Assembly: GCA_020632575.1 (NCBI GenBank)
Contig: JACKFH010000008.1
Span: 62,001-126,000 of the forward strand
Origin: Candidatus Omnitrophota bacterium
Lineage (GTDB): Bacteria > Hinthialibacterota > Hinthialibacteria > OLB16
Direction of reading: 5' to 3'
DNA: 64,000 bases
The translations under genes and the position numbers were made by a program. Under the pieces are notes generated by a model that saw only the letters and a list, made by a program, of their open reading frames with translations, made no database searches and was not told the origin of the DNA. The first letter of the stretch is position 1. Every line of letters starts with the position of its first letter. Below, in pieces: positions 26,506 to 35,247 of the stretch.

Positions 26506-28893
26506 ATGAAATTTTCGAGCAAGAATCTTCGCTGGTGGGCTTCATTCTTTTGGATAATTTGTTGTTTACAGATTCATAACTCAGTCGCGGAAGTCCCAGA
26601 GACGACGGTCATTCAAGGGACGCTAAAGGATTCTTCGGGAAATGCGGTAGTGGGATCGCTTCCTTACCGAATTGGTTTCTACGAATCCCAGATTGGCGGC
26701 GCCTCAATTGCCCTTGCCACTGGCAGCGTTGAATTCTCCGACTCCGGGCGTTTCTCTATCGAAGTAACCATTCCTCCGGCCGCCCTCGACACATCCGAAG
26801 TCTGGTGCCAATTGGCCATCGACACGGACGAGGATGGATTCGATGGTGACGATTTCTTCCCCAACCTTGTCCGTGTTCACAGTGTCCCCTTCTCGTTACG
26901 TTCGGCGGATAGCGATTCGCTCGGTGGCGTTCCCGCGTCCGAGTATCTCCAATCGAGCATGGGGAGTCCGGAGGCTTGGTCCCTATCCGGAAATAGTTCC
27001 ATCGGGTCGAGTTTCTTGGGAACAACCGATGACGCGACCCTTGAGTTGCGAGTGGACAACCTTCCCGCGTTGCGGATTGCTCCAAATGAAACGAGTCCAA
27101 ACTTAATTGGCGGTCACAGCGGCAATAGCATCGATCCCGGCATATCGGGAGGGGTTATCGGTGGTGGCGGGATGTCAGGGGGCTTTGGCCCCAATAGAGT
27201 GGCCGGCGATTTCGCCACGGTGTCAGGCGGAAGTGGAAACACGGCGGAAGGTTTCTATTCCACAATCGGGGGCGGAGTGCTCAACACCAATCGTGGTGCG
27301 GATGCCACAATCGCGGGTGGATACAACAACGCCGCAACCGCGGGCGACGCGACAGTGGGAGGTGGAGTCGTCAACTCCGCGTCGGGGGAAGCGTCCGCCA
27401 TTGCGGGAGGGTCTCAAAATGTGGCTGGCGGTTCGTTTTCAACAATCGCTGGCGGCGTTCGAAACACGGCGAATCTGCAAGGTTCCAACGTGGGGGGTGG
27501 GGACCGAAATTCAGCAACCGGTTTCACATCCACGATCGCGGGCGGATCTCAGAATACGGCGACTGGCCAGTTGTCCAACATTGGCGGCGGAGATTTCAAT
27601 ATTGCGAGCGCCACGAATTCCTCGGTTGGAGGAGGACACAACAATGAGGTGACCGGAGCGTTCGGTTATATCGGCGGGGGAGTCAATAACCTTGTCAGTG
27701 GAACAGAGGCGCTCGTTGGAGGTGGAAGTGGAAATATGGCTACTATCTTTGTCGCCACCGTGGGAGGGGGAATTGGCAACACCGCAAGTGGCCAAAAATC
27801 GACTGTCAGCGGCGGAGAAGCGAACAAGGCTACGGGCTCTACCGCGGCCATCGGAGGGGGATCGAATAATATGGCGATTGCTTCACATGCCGCGATTGGA
27901 GGGGGATTCAACAATACGGCAAGCGGAGACCGCGCAACGATTGCGGGTGGTGAAATCAATACAGCCAGTGAGAAAGAATCTACAGTGGGAGGAGGATCAT
28001 ACAATTCGGCCGTCGGGGAGTATTCCACCATTGGAGGGGGAAGATCCAATTATTCCGGAGGGCTCGAGTCGATAGTAGGCGGGGGCGAGGAAAACCAGGC
28101 CGGTGGGAATCGAGCCACGGTCGGCGGAGGGGGCAAGAACGAGGCGACGGGAGGCGAATCCACGGTCAGTGGAGGCGCCCTCAATAAAGCCACCATGAAC
28201 TGGGGCACGGTTTCGGGAGGCGCGAACAACACCGCTAGCGGAGAAGGTTCCACAGTGTCGGGGGGAGTCGGGAACGAGGCCATGGGGTATCGATCGGCGG
28301 TTCTTGGAGGCGAATCGAATGTCGCGGAGGGTGAGTACAGCTTGGCGTTCGGGCGGCGCGCAAAAGCCCTCGCCAACGGCCAAATGGTTTTCGCCGACTC
28401 GAACAATGTCGATTTTGGGGTGGCCGCTGAGAACACCTTTTATGTTCGCTCCACTGGTGGCGCCGCTTTTGTCACCGGGATCGCGGTTGGCGGTTCGACA
28501 ACATCGGGGGTGGTGGTTTCGGCGGGAGACTCCTCATGGCAATCGGCCTGTGACAGGAACCTCAAGGAGAATTTTGAATCGATAGATGGGCAAGAAATCC
28601 TCGATCGTTTGGATTCGATTCCAATCCAATCCTATAACCTCAAAAGCCAAGACCCGTCGATCCGGCACATGGGCCCAGTCGCCCAAGACTTTTACGCCGC
28701 CTTCGCTCTGGGAACAGACAACCTCCATATCAACACCGTCGACGCCGATGGAGTTTCTCTCGCCGCGATACAGGGGTTGTATGGTTTGGTGAAAGCAAAA
28801 GAACAGACCATCGCAAACCAACAGGAAGAAATTGAAAAGCTGCGAATTCGGTTGGAAAAGGTCGAAGCAATTATCGCCGAAATTGCACAATGA
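26506..28893 (+). CDS. Surface/fibre protein with 25 head repeats and a peptidase-S74-like tail
   Basis: 795 residues; the ATG has GGAGG eight bases upstream. Order: signal peptide (to about residue 35), a beta domain (TVIQGTLKDSSGNAVVG onward), a low-complexity glycine linker, 25 tandem 15-residue repeats of the form TVGGGxxNxASGxxS (residues about 238-612), then a C-terminal intramolecular chaperone. The tail (CDRNLKENF, later RHMGPVAQDFYAAF) matches the S74 auto-processing domain of phage tail spikes, with Cys682 where phage enzymes have the catalytic Ser and Lys687 at the right distance. It ends in a coiled coil that would trimerise. Probably an adhesin or surface fibre. Confidence 0.85.
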   Translation: MKFSSKNLRWWASFFWIICCLQIHNSVAEVPETTVIQGTLKDSSGNAVVGSLPYRIGFYESQIGGASIALATGSVEFSDSGRFSIEVTIPPAALDTSEVWCQLAIDTDEDGFDGDDFFPNLVRVHSVPFSLRSADSDSLGGVPASEYLQSSMGSPEAWSLSGNSSIGSSFLGTTDDATLELRVDNLPALRIAPNETSPNLIGGHSGNSIDPGISGGVIGGGGMSGGFGPNRVAGDFATVSGGSGNTAEGFYSTIGGGVLNTNRGADATIAGGYNNAATAGDATVGGGVVNSASGEASAIAGGSQNVAGGSFSTIAGGVRNTANLQGSNVGGGDRNSATGFTSTIAGGSQNTATGQLSNIGGGDFNIASATNSSVGGGHNNEVTGAFGYIGGGVNNLVSGTEALVGGGSGNMATIFVATVGGGIGNTASGQKSTVSGGEANKATGSTAAIGGGSNNMAIASHAAIGGGFNNTASGDRATIAGGEINTASEKESTVGGGSYNSAVGEYSTIGGGRSNYSGGLESIVGGGEENQAGGNRATVGGGGKNEATGGESTVSGGALNKATMNWGTVSGGANNTASGEGSTVSGGVGNEAMGYRSAVLGGESNVAEGEYSLAFGRRAKALANGQMVFADSNNVDFGVAAENTFYVRSTGGAAFVTGIAVGGSTTSGVVVSAGDSSWQSACDRNLKENFESIDGQEILDRLDSIPIQSYNLKSQDPSIRHMGPVAQDFYAAFALGTDNLHINTVDADGVSLAAIQGLYGLVKAKEQTIANQQEEIEKLRIRLEKVEAIIAEIAQ
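27217..28341 (+). repeat. Coding tandem repeat, 25 units of 45 bases
   Basis: Exactly 25 contiguous 45-base units encode the 15-residue head-like repeat with a GGG or GGx core and an Asn two to three residues later. The units are diverged at the nucleotide level, so recent slippage or expansion is not evident. Confidence 0.85.
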
Positions 28894-28941
28894 CGATCCG
28901 AAAGACTGATCGAGGAATGAATCCGCTTTATGACTGGAAAT

Positions 28942-29628
28942 CTATCGACCGTTCACGGTCTGAAGGTATTCCCTCAGGCCATTGACCGTTTCCACAGTCC
29001 CGTTGATACGCAGCACATTCTCCATGACATCTTTTTCACCGGTTTCGAGATCGTCCCCGAGGGGATATTTCAGATCGGAGTTGGGGTCGAATGTGGCGAA
29101 GGCCGGGAGCCAGGCGCAACGGGCCAACCAAAGATGACCGCTTTCCCTTTCGAGATTGTTGGCTCCCCCTTGTTCGAACCCCGTGTCGATGGCGGAGGAA
29201 TTGTAGGCCCATCGGATTTTTTCCTTGCGGTCCGGGTACAAGCCAACCATCATCGGACAATAAAAATATTCGCGATCGGTGACATAACCCATGTCGGCCA
29301 AAACCCATGGCACGCCATCCCACGACCCGAGAGCGGCTGGCCCCTCGCCCACACAGGTTTGGTTTGGCGAGGGATCCGGCCCCGCGCACCCATCCGCGGG
29401 CGGAAAGACATTGAAATCGACTTTGTAACTCATCAGGCCTTGCCCAATGGTTCTCAGGTACGACTTACTCTGGACATTCCTCGCTTTTTTCTGGGCTTCT
29501 TTGAATTGAGGGAGAGCGATGGCGATGAGGATGAGGATGATCGAAACCACGACGAGGAGTTCGATCAGGGTGAAACCATTTTGATTTAGTTTTGACGCGC
29601 TTGTTGAATCCGGATTAGCAAAAAACAT
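28942..29628 (-). CDS. Prepilin-like (pseudopilin) protein under a cobalamin riboswitch
   Basis: 228 residues from the second ATG, which has GAGAGG upstream; an ATG five codons earlier is possible. A leader of about 18 residues ends at NG and is followed by FTLIELLVVVSIILILIAIALPQF, given here only as a motif: the G-F-T-L-I-E prepilin peptidase site and hydrophobic helix. The rest is a globular domain with four cysteines (DGCAG, QTCVG, FYCPMM, ARCAWL) and an NVLRINGTVETVNG end resembling the H-x9-DG tail of PVC-group prepilin-like proteins. It is not near other pilus genes and has its own promoter and riboswitch. Function unknown. Confidence 0.82.
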   Translation of the reverse strand: MFFANPDSTSASKLNQNGFTLIELLVVVSIILILIAIALPQFKEAQKKARNVQSKSYLRTIGQGLMSYKVDFNVFPPADGCAGPDPSPNQTCVGEGPAALGSWDGVPWVLADMGYVTDREYFYCPMMVGLYPDRKEKIRWAYNSSAIDTGFEQGGANNLERESGHLWLARCAWLPAFATFDPNSDLKYPLGDDLETGEKDVMENVLRINGTVETVNGLREYLQTVNGR

Positions 29629-29664
29629 TTCCGAACCTCTCATATCCCGAAGAGTTTCTCGGAT

Positions 29665-29840
29665 CGTTTCAACTCCGGCCGGTCTTCTGACTTATGGGTC
29701 ATCCTCCGGTTGCGCCTTCCAGGATCGTTCGCCCGTGGCCAAGTGCAACCTTCGTCTCCAAATACAGCGGCGGGACCGCGCGGGATTCTCACCCGCTTCC
29801 CGTTTCATCTCGCTCGCGAAAGCGAGACACCGAAATTGTC
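29665..29840 (-). ncRNA. Cobalamin (B12) riboswitch
   Basis: Read on the minus strand, the conserved core is clear: GATGAAACGGGAAGCGGGTG, then AGAATCCCGCGCGG, then the B12 box CCCGCCGCTGTA (consensus CCCGCCACTGTA), and near the 3' end AAGTCAGAAGACCGGCC (consensus GAGTCAGGAGACCTGCC). Order and spacing fit the Rfam cobalamin class. It lies 37 bases before the prepilin-like gene and about 90 bases after the hisC stop, same strand. A possible platform hairpin pairs ATCC near 29664 with GGAT near 29645, just upstream of the ribosome-binding site. Confidence 0.9.
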
Positions 29841-29856
29841 GAATTTTCCAACAGGT

Positions 29857-29885
29857 AGCATACAGGTTTCAGTAAGAGGCGTGAA
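29857..29885 (-). promoter_or_regulatory. Promoter driving the riboswitch-prepilin unit
   Basis: On the minus strand TTCACG (29885-29880) and TATGCT (29862-29857) are 17 bases apart, placed between the hisC stop and the riboswitch. Start of transcription would fall about ten bases before the aptamer. This separates the riboswitch unit from the aroE-hisC operon. Confidence 0.5.
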
Positions 29886-29927
29886 GGAGTGGCGAATTGG
29901 CGCGGCAGCGGCTGGCGCTGGCGGGCT

Positions 29928-30989
29928 CTAACCGACGATTTCGTCCACCGCTTTGAAGAATTTGGCCATTTGCTCGGGAGAACCCACCGAGATCCGAAGC
30001 CCCCGATCCAATGGGGGAGAACTGAAGTACCGAATATAGATCTTCCGATTGGCGAGTTCCTCATAGAGTCGTTTGGCCTCATATCCAGCCGGTTCGGCGA
30101 AAATAAAGTTGGCCTTGGAGGGGAAGACTTTCCAACCTCTCTCTCGAAGCTTGTCCTGGGTGATCTCACGAGTCTCCACAATCCTTTTGGCGTTTGACCG
30201 CATGTGGTCCGGGTCGGATAAAGCCGCGGCGCCGAGCGCTTGGGGGAGACTTCCCAGGTTATAAGAATCTTTCACCACTTGGAGGGGTTGCAGGAGCGCC
30301 GAACCCGCCACCGCGATTCCAAGCCTGAGTCCGGCCAGGGAGAAAGATTTCGAGAGAGTCTGGGTGACCACCAGGTTTTCATACTCCGCAACTAAAGGAA
30401 CGCAGCTCCCCTCGGTGAAATCGACATAAGCCTCATCGACCACCACCACACCCCTGCCCATTCTTTTTTCACAGAGTTTTCGAATCTCTCCCTGCTCTGT
30501 CTGGTAGCCATCGGGAGAGTTGGGGGAGGCAATAAAGGTGACCGCTGCTTCGCGGTCAAGCACCTTGTCCACCTTCGAGCCGCCAACTTCGGCCGGGACC
30601 TCGACGGGGACCCCTCCATACATCCGGGTTAGGGTCACATACAACGAGTAGGTCGGAACGGGATAAACAACTTCATCCCCTGGATCGACAAAAGCACGCA
30701 GGATCATGGCGAGAAGTTCATCCGAACCATTTCCCGCCAGGACCGAGTTTGAATCGACTTTGAGCAGTTCCGCCGCCCGGTTTCTCAGGAGACTCGACAA
30801 CGGGTCGGAATACCGTCGGAGTCGGTCGATCTCAAAATCCTTTAAGGTCTCAACCACGCGGGGAGAAGGTGGGTAAGGATTCTCGTTGGTGTTCAGCTTG
30901 ACCAAATCGGGATCCGGTTTGGGCTGCTCGCCGGGGGTGTAAGCGGACAACCCCTCGATCGCTTTTTTCGAATAAGGATTCTTTGCCAT
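29928..30989 (-). CDS. hisC: Histidinol-phosphate aminotransferase
   Basis: 353 residues, the normal length. HisC signatures: LNTNENPYPPSPRV near residue 32, VVVDEAYVDF, and the PLP lysine in TLSKSFSLAGLRLG. It catalyses transamination of imidazole acetol phosphate in histidine synthesis; HisC proteins often also accept aromatic substrates, which fits the preceding aroE 21 bases away. CobD-type threonine-phosphate decarboxylases look similar, but the nearby B12 riboswitch is downstream, so it does not argue for CobD. Confidence 0.9.
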   Translation of the reverse strand: MAKNPYSKKAIEGLSAYTPGEQPKPDPDLVKLNTNENPYPPSPRVVETLKDFEIDRLRRYSDPLSSLLRNRAAELLKVDSNSVLAGNGSDELLAMILRAFVDPGDEVVYPVPTYSLYVTLTRMYGGVPVEVPAEVGGSKVDKVLDREAAVTFIASPNSPDGYQTEQGEIRKLCEKRMGRGVVVVDEAYVDFTEGSCVPLVAEYENLVVTQTLSKSFSLAGLRLGIAVAGSALLQPLQVVKDSYNLGSLPQALGAAALSDPDHMRSNAKRIVETREITQDKLRERGWKVFPSKANFIFAEPAGYEAKRLYEELANRKIYIRYFSSPPLDRGLRISVGSPEQMAKFFKAVDEIVG

Positions 30990-31010
30990 CTTAGTTCGGG
31001 TCGAGGGAGG

Positions 31011-31865
31011 TCACCCCTTGAGGCTACTCAATACCACTTTGCGCATCACCGCCTCGGGCGCATTTTGCCCGGTGAACAGCTCGAATTGCACAATGGCTTG
31101 GTTGATGAACATTTCGGCTCCGTTGATAGTCCGGCAGCGGTTTCCTTTGGCTTCCTTGAGGAGTTTGGTCTCCATCGGGTTGTAGACAATGTCGAAGACC
31201 ACCAGCGGGGCGGACATCAGGTGGGGCGGAACCACCGATTCATCGACTTTCGGGTGCATGCCGATTGGGGTGCAATTGATCAGAATTCCTGTGTTGGCCA
31301 TGGCGGCCTCGAGAGTTTCACTGTTGATCAACTCGCCGACCACTTTCGCTGAAGTCTGCTTTGCGACATTCTTGTGGAGATTCTTGACCTCATCCTCAAC
31401 GACTCCGAGGATATTCAACTTGGCCAGATCGCTCTTGGCAGCCAGGGTGCAGGCGATCGCGCGAGCGGCGCCACCGCTCCCCAGGATGGTCGCCTCGGCC
31501 CCCTCCAGCGCGATTCCAGCCGATTCCAGGGCGCGCAGGGCCCCGATCCCGTCCGTGTTATAGCCCTTCAGTACGCCATCGTTATTGATCAGGGTGTTGA
31601 TCGAACCGATGCTTTCGGCCACCGGGTCAAGTTCATCGGCGAATTGCATCGCGGTGACCTTATGGGGGATCGTGATGCTAAATCCGCGGATTCCCAAGCC
31701 TCGCATCCCCTGAATCGCCTGCTCGACATCCGACACCTCGAAAGCCGTGTAGCAAAAATTCAAGTTAGTCGCTTGAAAGGCGGCATTGTGAATGGTGGGC
31801 GACAAGGAGTGCCCAATCGGATTTCCTATCACAGCGCATAGCGTTGTCTTTGCGTCAATAGTCAT
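31011..31865 (-). CDS. aroE: Shikimate dehydrogenase
   Basis: 284 residues from the ATG at MTIDAKTTLC; a TTG two codons earlier is less likely. Substrate motif GNPIGHSLSPTIHNAAF, catalytic Lys in TIPHKVTAMQ, NADP loop ILGSGGAARAIACTL and GYNTDGIGA are all present. It reduces 3-dehydroshikimate in the cytoplasm. First gene of a two-gene operon with hisC. Confidence 0.95.
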   Translation of the reverse strand: MTIDAKTTLCAVIGNPIGHSLSPTIHNAAFQATNLNFCYTAFEVSDVEQAIQGMRGLGIRGFSITIPHKVTAMQFADELDPVAESIGSINTLINNDGVLKGYNTDGIGALRALESAGIALEGAEATILGSGGAARAIACTLAAKSDLAKLNILGVVEDEVKNLHKNVAKQTSAKVVGELINSETLEAAMANTGILINCTPIGMHPKVDESVVPPHLMSAPLVVFDIVYNPMETKLLKEAKGNRCRTINGAEMFINQAIVQFELFTGQNAPEAVMRKVVLSSLKG

Positions 31866-32111
31866 TGCCAAGCCCTCATTCCATCAATCCTTCGGAAGCG
31901 CGAGCGGATTCGCTCGGTTCCGATGGAGCCAAAGTCTCCATTTGCTCAAACGTCCGATTGGACAGCGAGCCATTTCTTCCGATTCTGTCAGGTTCGCCGG
32001 AAATAAATTTGGAACCACTAGCCTAGCACCACCCCCGCGATTTTGCGATAGAAGGCAAAAAGCCCGCAAATGTCCACTTTTTCAGGGAAGGAGACGGCGG
32101 GAACGAGATAC

Positions 32112-32140
32112 TTGATATTTCATATCTTTCAGTATAAGAT
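32112..32140 (+). promoter_or_regulatory. Sigma-70-like promoter upstream of pilB
   Basis: TTGATA (32112-32117) and TAAGAT (32135-32140) with a 17-base spacer; TATAAG two bases earlier is an alternative -10. The spacer contains the near palindrome GATATTTCATATC, a possible operator. The rest of the 330-base gap between aroE and pilB shows nothing further. Confidence 0.5.
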
Positions 32141-32200
32141 TACCCAAGAGACGTTTAGAGTTTTACAAACCTCTCCTACTAGGAGCAAGGGGTAATTTCG

Positions 32201-33946
32201 ATGGCCAAAGCGTTGGGGCGTGCCGGCTCGGTCAAAAAACCTGCCTTTTCCAGGTCTTTCCAGAGGTATGTCATATCGAAGAACTACCTGACTCAGGAGC
32301 AGGTCAACGAGATCGAAAAGGCGTTTTCCGAATCCGAGGAACCTCAAAACCTCGCCTCTTTCCTAATCGAGAACAATTACCTGACCGAGGACCAAGTCAT
32401 CCAGGCTCTCTCCGACCACCACAAGATCCCCTATATCTCGATTTCCGATTATGAAATCGACCGGGAGATCCTCGATTCGGTCAATGAAGAGACGGCGAGA
32501 CGGTATCAGATCATTCCATTGGACCGGACCGAACAACAGCTCACGGTTGCGGTCACCGATCCGGATAATATCCACCACTTGGATGAGATCAAACTCAAAA
32601 CCAAGATGGATGTCCTCCCAGTCCTCTCTCTCCCTCGAGAGATCGAGGCGGCCATCGACAAATACTACGCCTCAGCGGCGGAGCAAGATGTCGAGGATTC
32701 CTACTCTCAACTTCTTGGCGATTTGGAGGCCGAGGAACTAGAGGTCGTTCATGATGCGGAGGAGGAAGAGGGCGATGTCGACACCGCCCCCGTCATCCGA
32801 CTCGTGAACATGCTGATTTCCGAGGCCATTCGGACACGGACCAGCGATATTCACATCGAACCCGAGGAAAAGGGAGTCCGGGTCCGCTGCCGTATCGATG
32901 GCGTCCTCAAGGAGATGCCCGGGATCCCCAAGAAGATGCAAAATGCGGTCATCAGCCGCATCAAGATCATTTCCGAACTCGATATCTCAGAGAAAAGAAA
33001 ACCCCAAGACGGCCGCTTCAAGATGAAAGCGGACAATAAAGTTGTGGATTTCCGTGTATCCACAATTCCCACGGTCAATGGCGAGAAAGTCGTGATGCGT
33101 CTCCTCGACAAAAGCAATCTGCAGCTCGACTTGACCAAACTCGGTTTCGAACAGGAGTCTCTGGCAAAATTCGAACGGGCCATCAAACGTCCGTACGGGA
33201 TGATTATCGTGACCGGCCCGACAGGTAGCGGTAAATCGACCACGCTGTATTCCGGACTTTCAAGGATTAATGACCCGGCTAAGAACATCATGACCGCCGA
33301 GGATCCGGTCGAATACCAAATCAAGGGAATCAATCAGGTGCAGGCTCGTCCCGACATTGGCATGGGATTCGGCGAGGTGCTCCGATCATTCCTGCGTCAG
33401 GACCCGGATGTGATCATGGTCGGTGAGATTCGCGACTACGACACCGCCTCGATCGCGATTAAGGCCGCGCTGACCGGTCACTTGGTGCTCTCCACTCTGC
33501 ACACCAATGACGCCCCGAGCAGCATCAACCGACTGGTCGACATGGGTGTGGAACCCTTCTTGGTCGGCGCTTCCTTGCTCTTGGTCGTGGCTCAACGCTT
33601 GGCGCGCCGAATTTGCACCAAATGCACCCAGCCCTACCACCCAAGCGCGGATCTGATGCGACAACTCGGAATCGATCCTGAGAAGGCGGGAGAACTGACT
33701 TTCTACGAGGGGCAGGGATGCGCCAATTGCACCGACACAGGATATCGAGGCCGTCTCGCACTCTATGAAGTCATGGAGATGACTGAGCCGCTTTCGAATG
33801 GTTGTATCGAAAAAGCTTCGAACAACGAATTGAAAGCGATCGCGCGCCGTGAAGGGATGCGGACGCTTCGGGACAGCGGGATTGTGAAGGTTCTCGAGGG
33901 GTTAACAACGGTCAGCGAAGTGCTGAGCGTCACATACGAAAACTAA
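32201..33946 (+). CDS. Type IV pilus/type II secretion assembly ATPase (PilB/GspE family)
   Basis: 581 residues. N-terminal MshEN-like domains (residues about 20-160) precede the ATPase: Walker A GPTGSGKST at 339-347, the Asp box TAEDPVEYQIKG, Walker B QDPDVIMVGEIRD, and the His box LSTLHTNDAPSS. Two CxxC pairs (Cys472/475 and Cys507/510) form the zinc site typical of PilB and GspE. It powers pilin polymerisation from the cytoplasm. Followed after 56 bases by a pilC-like gene. A second, distinct homologue sits at 58.3 kb. Confidence 0.93.
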   Translation: MAKALGRAGSVKKPAFSRSFQRYVISKNYLTQEQVNEIEKAFSESEEPQNLASFLIENNYLTEDQVIQALSDHHKIPYISISDYEIDREILDSVNEETARRYQIIPLDRTEQQLTVAVTDPDNIHHLDEIKLKTKMDVLPVLSLPREIEAAIDKYYASAAEQDVEDSYSQLLGDLEAEELEVVHDAEEEEGDVDTAPVIRLVNMLISEAIRTRTSDIHIEPEEKGVRVRCRIDGVLKEMPGIPKKMQNAVISRIKIISELDISEKRKPQDGRFKMKADNKVVDFRVSTIPTVNGEKVVMRLLDKSNLQLDLTKLGFEQESLAKFERAIKRPYGMIIVTGPTGSGKSTTLYSGLSRINDPAKNIMTAEDPVEYQIKGINQVQARPDIGMGFGEVLRSFLRQDPDVIMVGEIRDYDTASIAIKAALTGHLVLSTLHTNDAPSSINRLVDMGVEPFLVGASLLLVVAQRLARRICTKCTQPYHPSADLMRQLGIDPEKAGELTFYEGQGCANCTDTGYRGRLALYEVMEMTEPLSNGCIEKASNNELKAIARREGMRTLRDSGIVKVLEGLTTVSEVLSVTYEN

Positions 33947-34002
33947 AACCGTGGGGACTTCGGTCTCGCCGCCCCGCCCCACTAAAAGAGGAGGATGGAG
34001 CC

Positions 34003-35223
34003 ATGCCATCATTCGAGTATTCCGCTCGGGACCGCTCATCCGGGAAGACGGTCCAGGGCATCATCGAGGCGGTCAGCCAGGTTGAGGGTCTCGGAATTCT
34101 CAAGGACCGCGGTTTGTTGGTGACTTCGATCAACGAGTCGCGGTCGCGCAGAAAATCGACAGCGAACAAACGGAAGAAGAAAAAAAGGATCACGATCGAC
34201 GATAAGGTCTTGTTCAGCCGCCAAATGGCCACCATGGTCAACGCGGGCCTACCGCTCATCGAGGGACTCTCAATCCTTGGAGAAAACATCGAGAACGGCT
34301 CCTTTGCCGCGGTCATCAACCAAATCAAGAGCGATGTCGAGGGCGGCGACACTCTCACCGACGCTATGGCCAAACATCCGAGGGTTTTCGACACACTGTA
34401 TGTCAACCTGATTCGGGCGGGCGAGGCCGCGGGTATGCTGGACCAGATTCTGCTCCAGCTTTCAACCTACCTGGAGAAAGCCTCGAGCCTTCAACGGAAA
34501 ATCAAGTCGGCCATGATCTATCCCTCGGTCATTGTCAGCGTCGCGGTCGCGGTGGTCACTCTTCTCCTGATCAAGGTGGTTCCGATCTTCGCGGAGATCT
34601 TCGATTCTTTCGACGCGGAATTGCCGGCTCCGACCAAATTGATGATCGGCGCCAGCGAGTTCCTCCAGGCGAACTTCCTTTATTTCCTGATCGGTGGAGT
34701 GGTCGGCGGGTTCCTGTTCAAACAATACATCCGGACGGAACAAGGGCGATTCCAGTTCGACAAGGCGCTGCTCAAGTTTCCGATTATCGGAGAACTCTTC
34801 CAAAAGGTGGCGATCGCGAAATTCACCCGCACCTTTTCGACCCTGTTGCGGTCCGGGGTTAACATCATCGTCTCCCTGGAAATTGTCGCGAAGAGTTCCG
34901 GGAACAAAGTCGTGGAAAAAGCGGTCTTCAATGTCCGGGACAGCATTAAGGAGGGTGAATCGATCGCAACCCCTCTCAAAGAAGCCGACGTCTTTCCGTC
35001 CATGGTGGTCCGTATGATCGACATCGGCGAGCGCACCGGCGCCTTGGATGAGATGCTGATCAAGATCGCGGATTACTATGAAGAACAGGTGGATATTGCG
35101 GTGGCGGGTCTCACCTCACTCATGGAACCGCTTATCATCTGCTTCCTCGGCGTCGTGGTCGGCGGCATCGTGATCTCGATGTTCCTCCCGATGTTCCAAT
35201 TGGGAAGCATTGTCGGACACTAA
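34003..35223 (+). CDS. Inner-membrane platform protein (PilC/GspF family)
   Basis: 406 residues. Two T2SSF domains are visible: FSRQMATMVNAGLPLIEGLSI near residue 68 and FTRTFSTLLRSGVNIIVSLE near residue 275, each followed by membrane helices, with a final helix LIICFLGVVVGGIVISMFLP. A lysine-rich tract (KKKKR) lies near residue 58. It anchors the assembly ATPase in the inner membrane. Cotranscribed with the upstream ATPase. Confidence 0.93.
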   Translation: MPSFEYSARDRSSGKTVQGIIEAVSQVEGLGILKDRGLLVTSINESRSRRKSTANKRKKKKRITIDDKVLFSRQMATMVNAGLPLIEGLSILGENIENGSFAAVINQIKSDVEGGDTLTDAMAKHPRVFDTLYVNLIRAGEAAGMLDQILLQLSTYLEKASSLQRKIKSAMIYPSVIVSVAVAVVTLLLIKVVPIFAEIFDSFDAELPAPTKLMIGASEFLQANFLYFLIGGVVGGFLFKQYIRTEQGRFQFDKALLKFPIIGELFQKVAIAKFTRTFSTLLRSGVNIIVSLEIVAKSSGNKVVEKAVFNVRDSIKEGESIATPLKEADVFPSMVVRMIDIGERTGALDEMLIKIADYYEEQVDIAVAGLTSLMEPLIICFLGVVVGGIVISMFLPMFQLGSIVGH

Positions 35224-35247
35224 CATCCGGCACGGGTTTGGTCGAAA

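Noticed and set aside
27107..28436. Several 100-180 codon frames over the repeat array on both strands
   Set aside because: They follow the 45-base repeat period and are by-products of the repeat.
29928..30989. HisC as a CobD-type cobalamin enzyme because of the nearby B12 riboswitch
   Set aside because: The riboswitch lies downstream of this gene with its own promoter, and aroE is the operon partner, so histidine or aromatic amino acid synthesis fits better.
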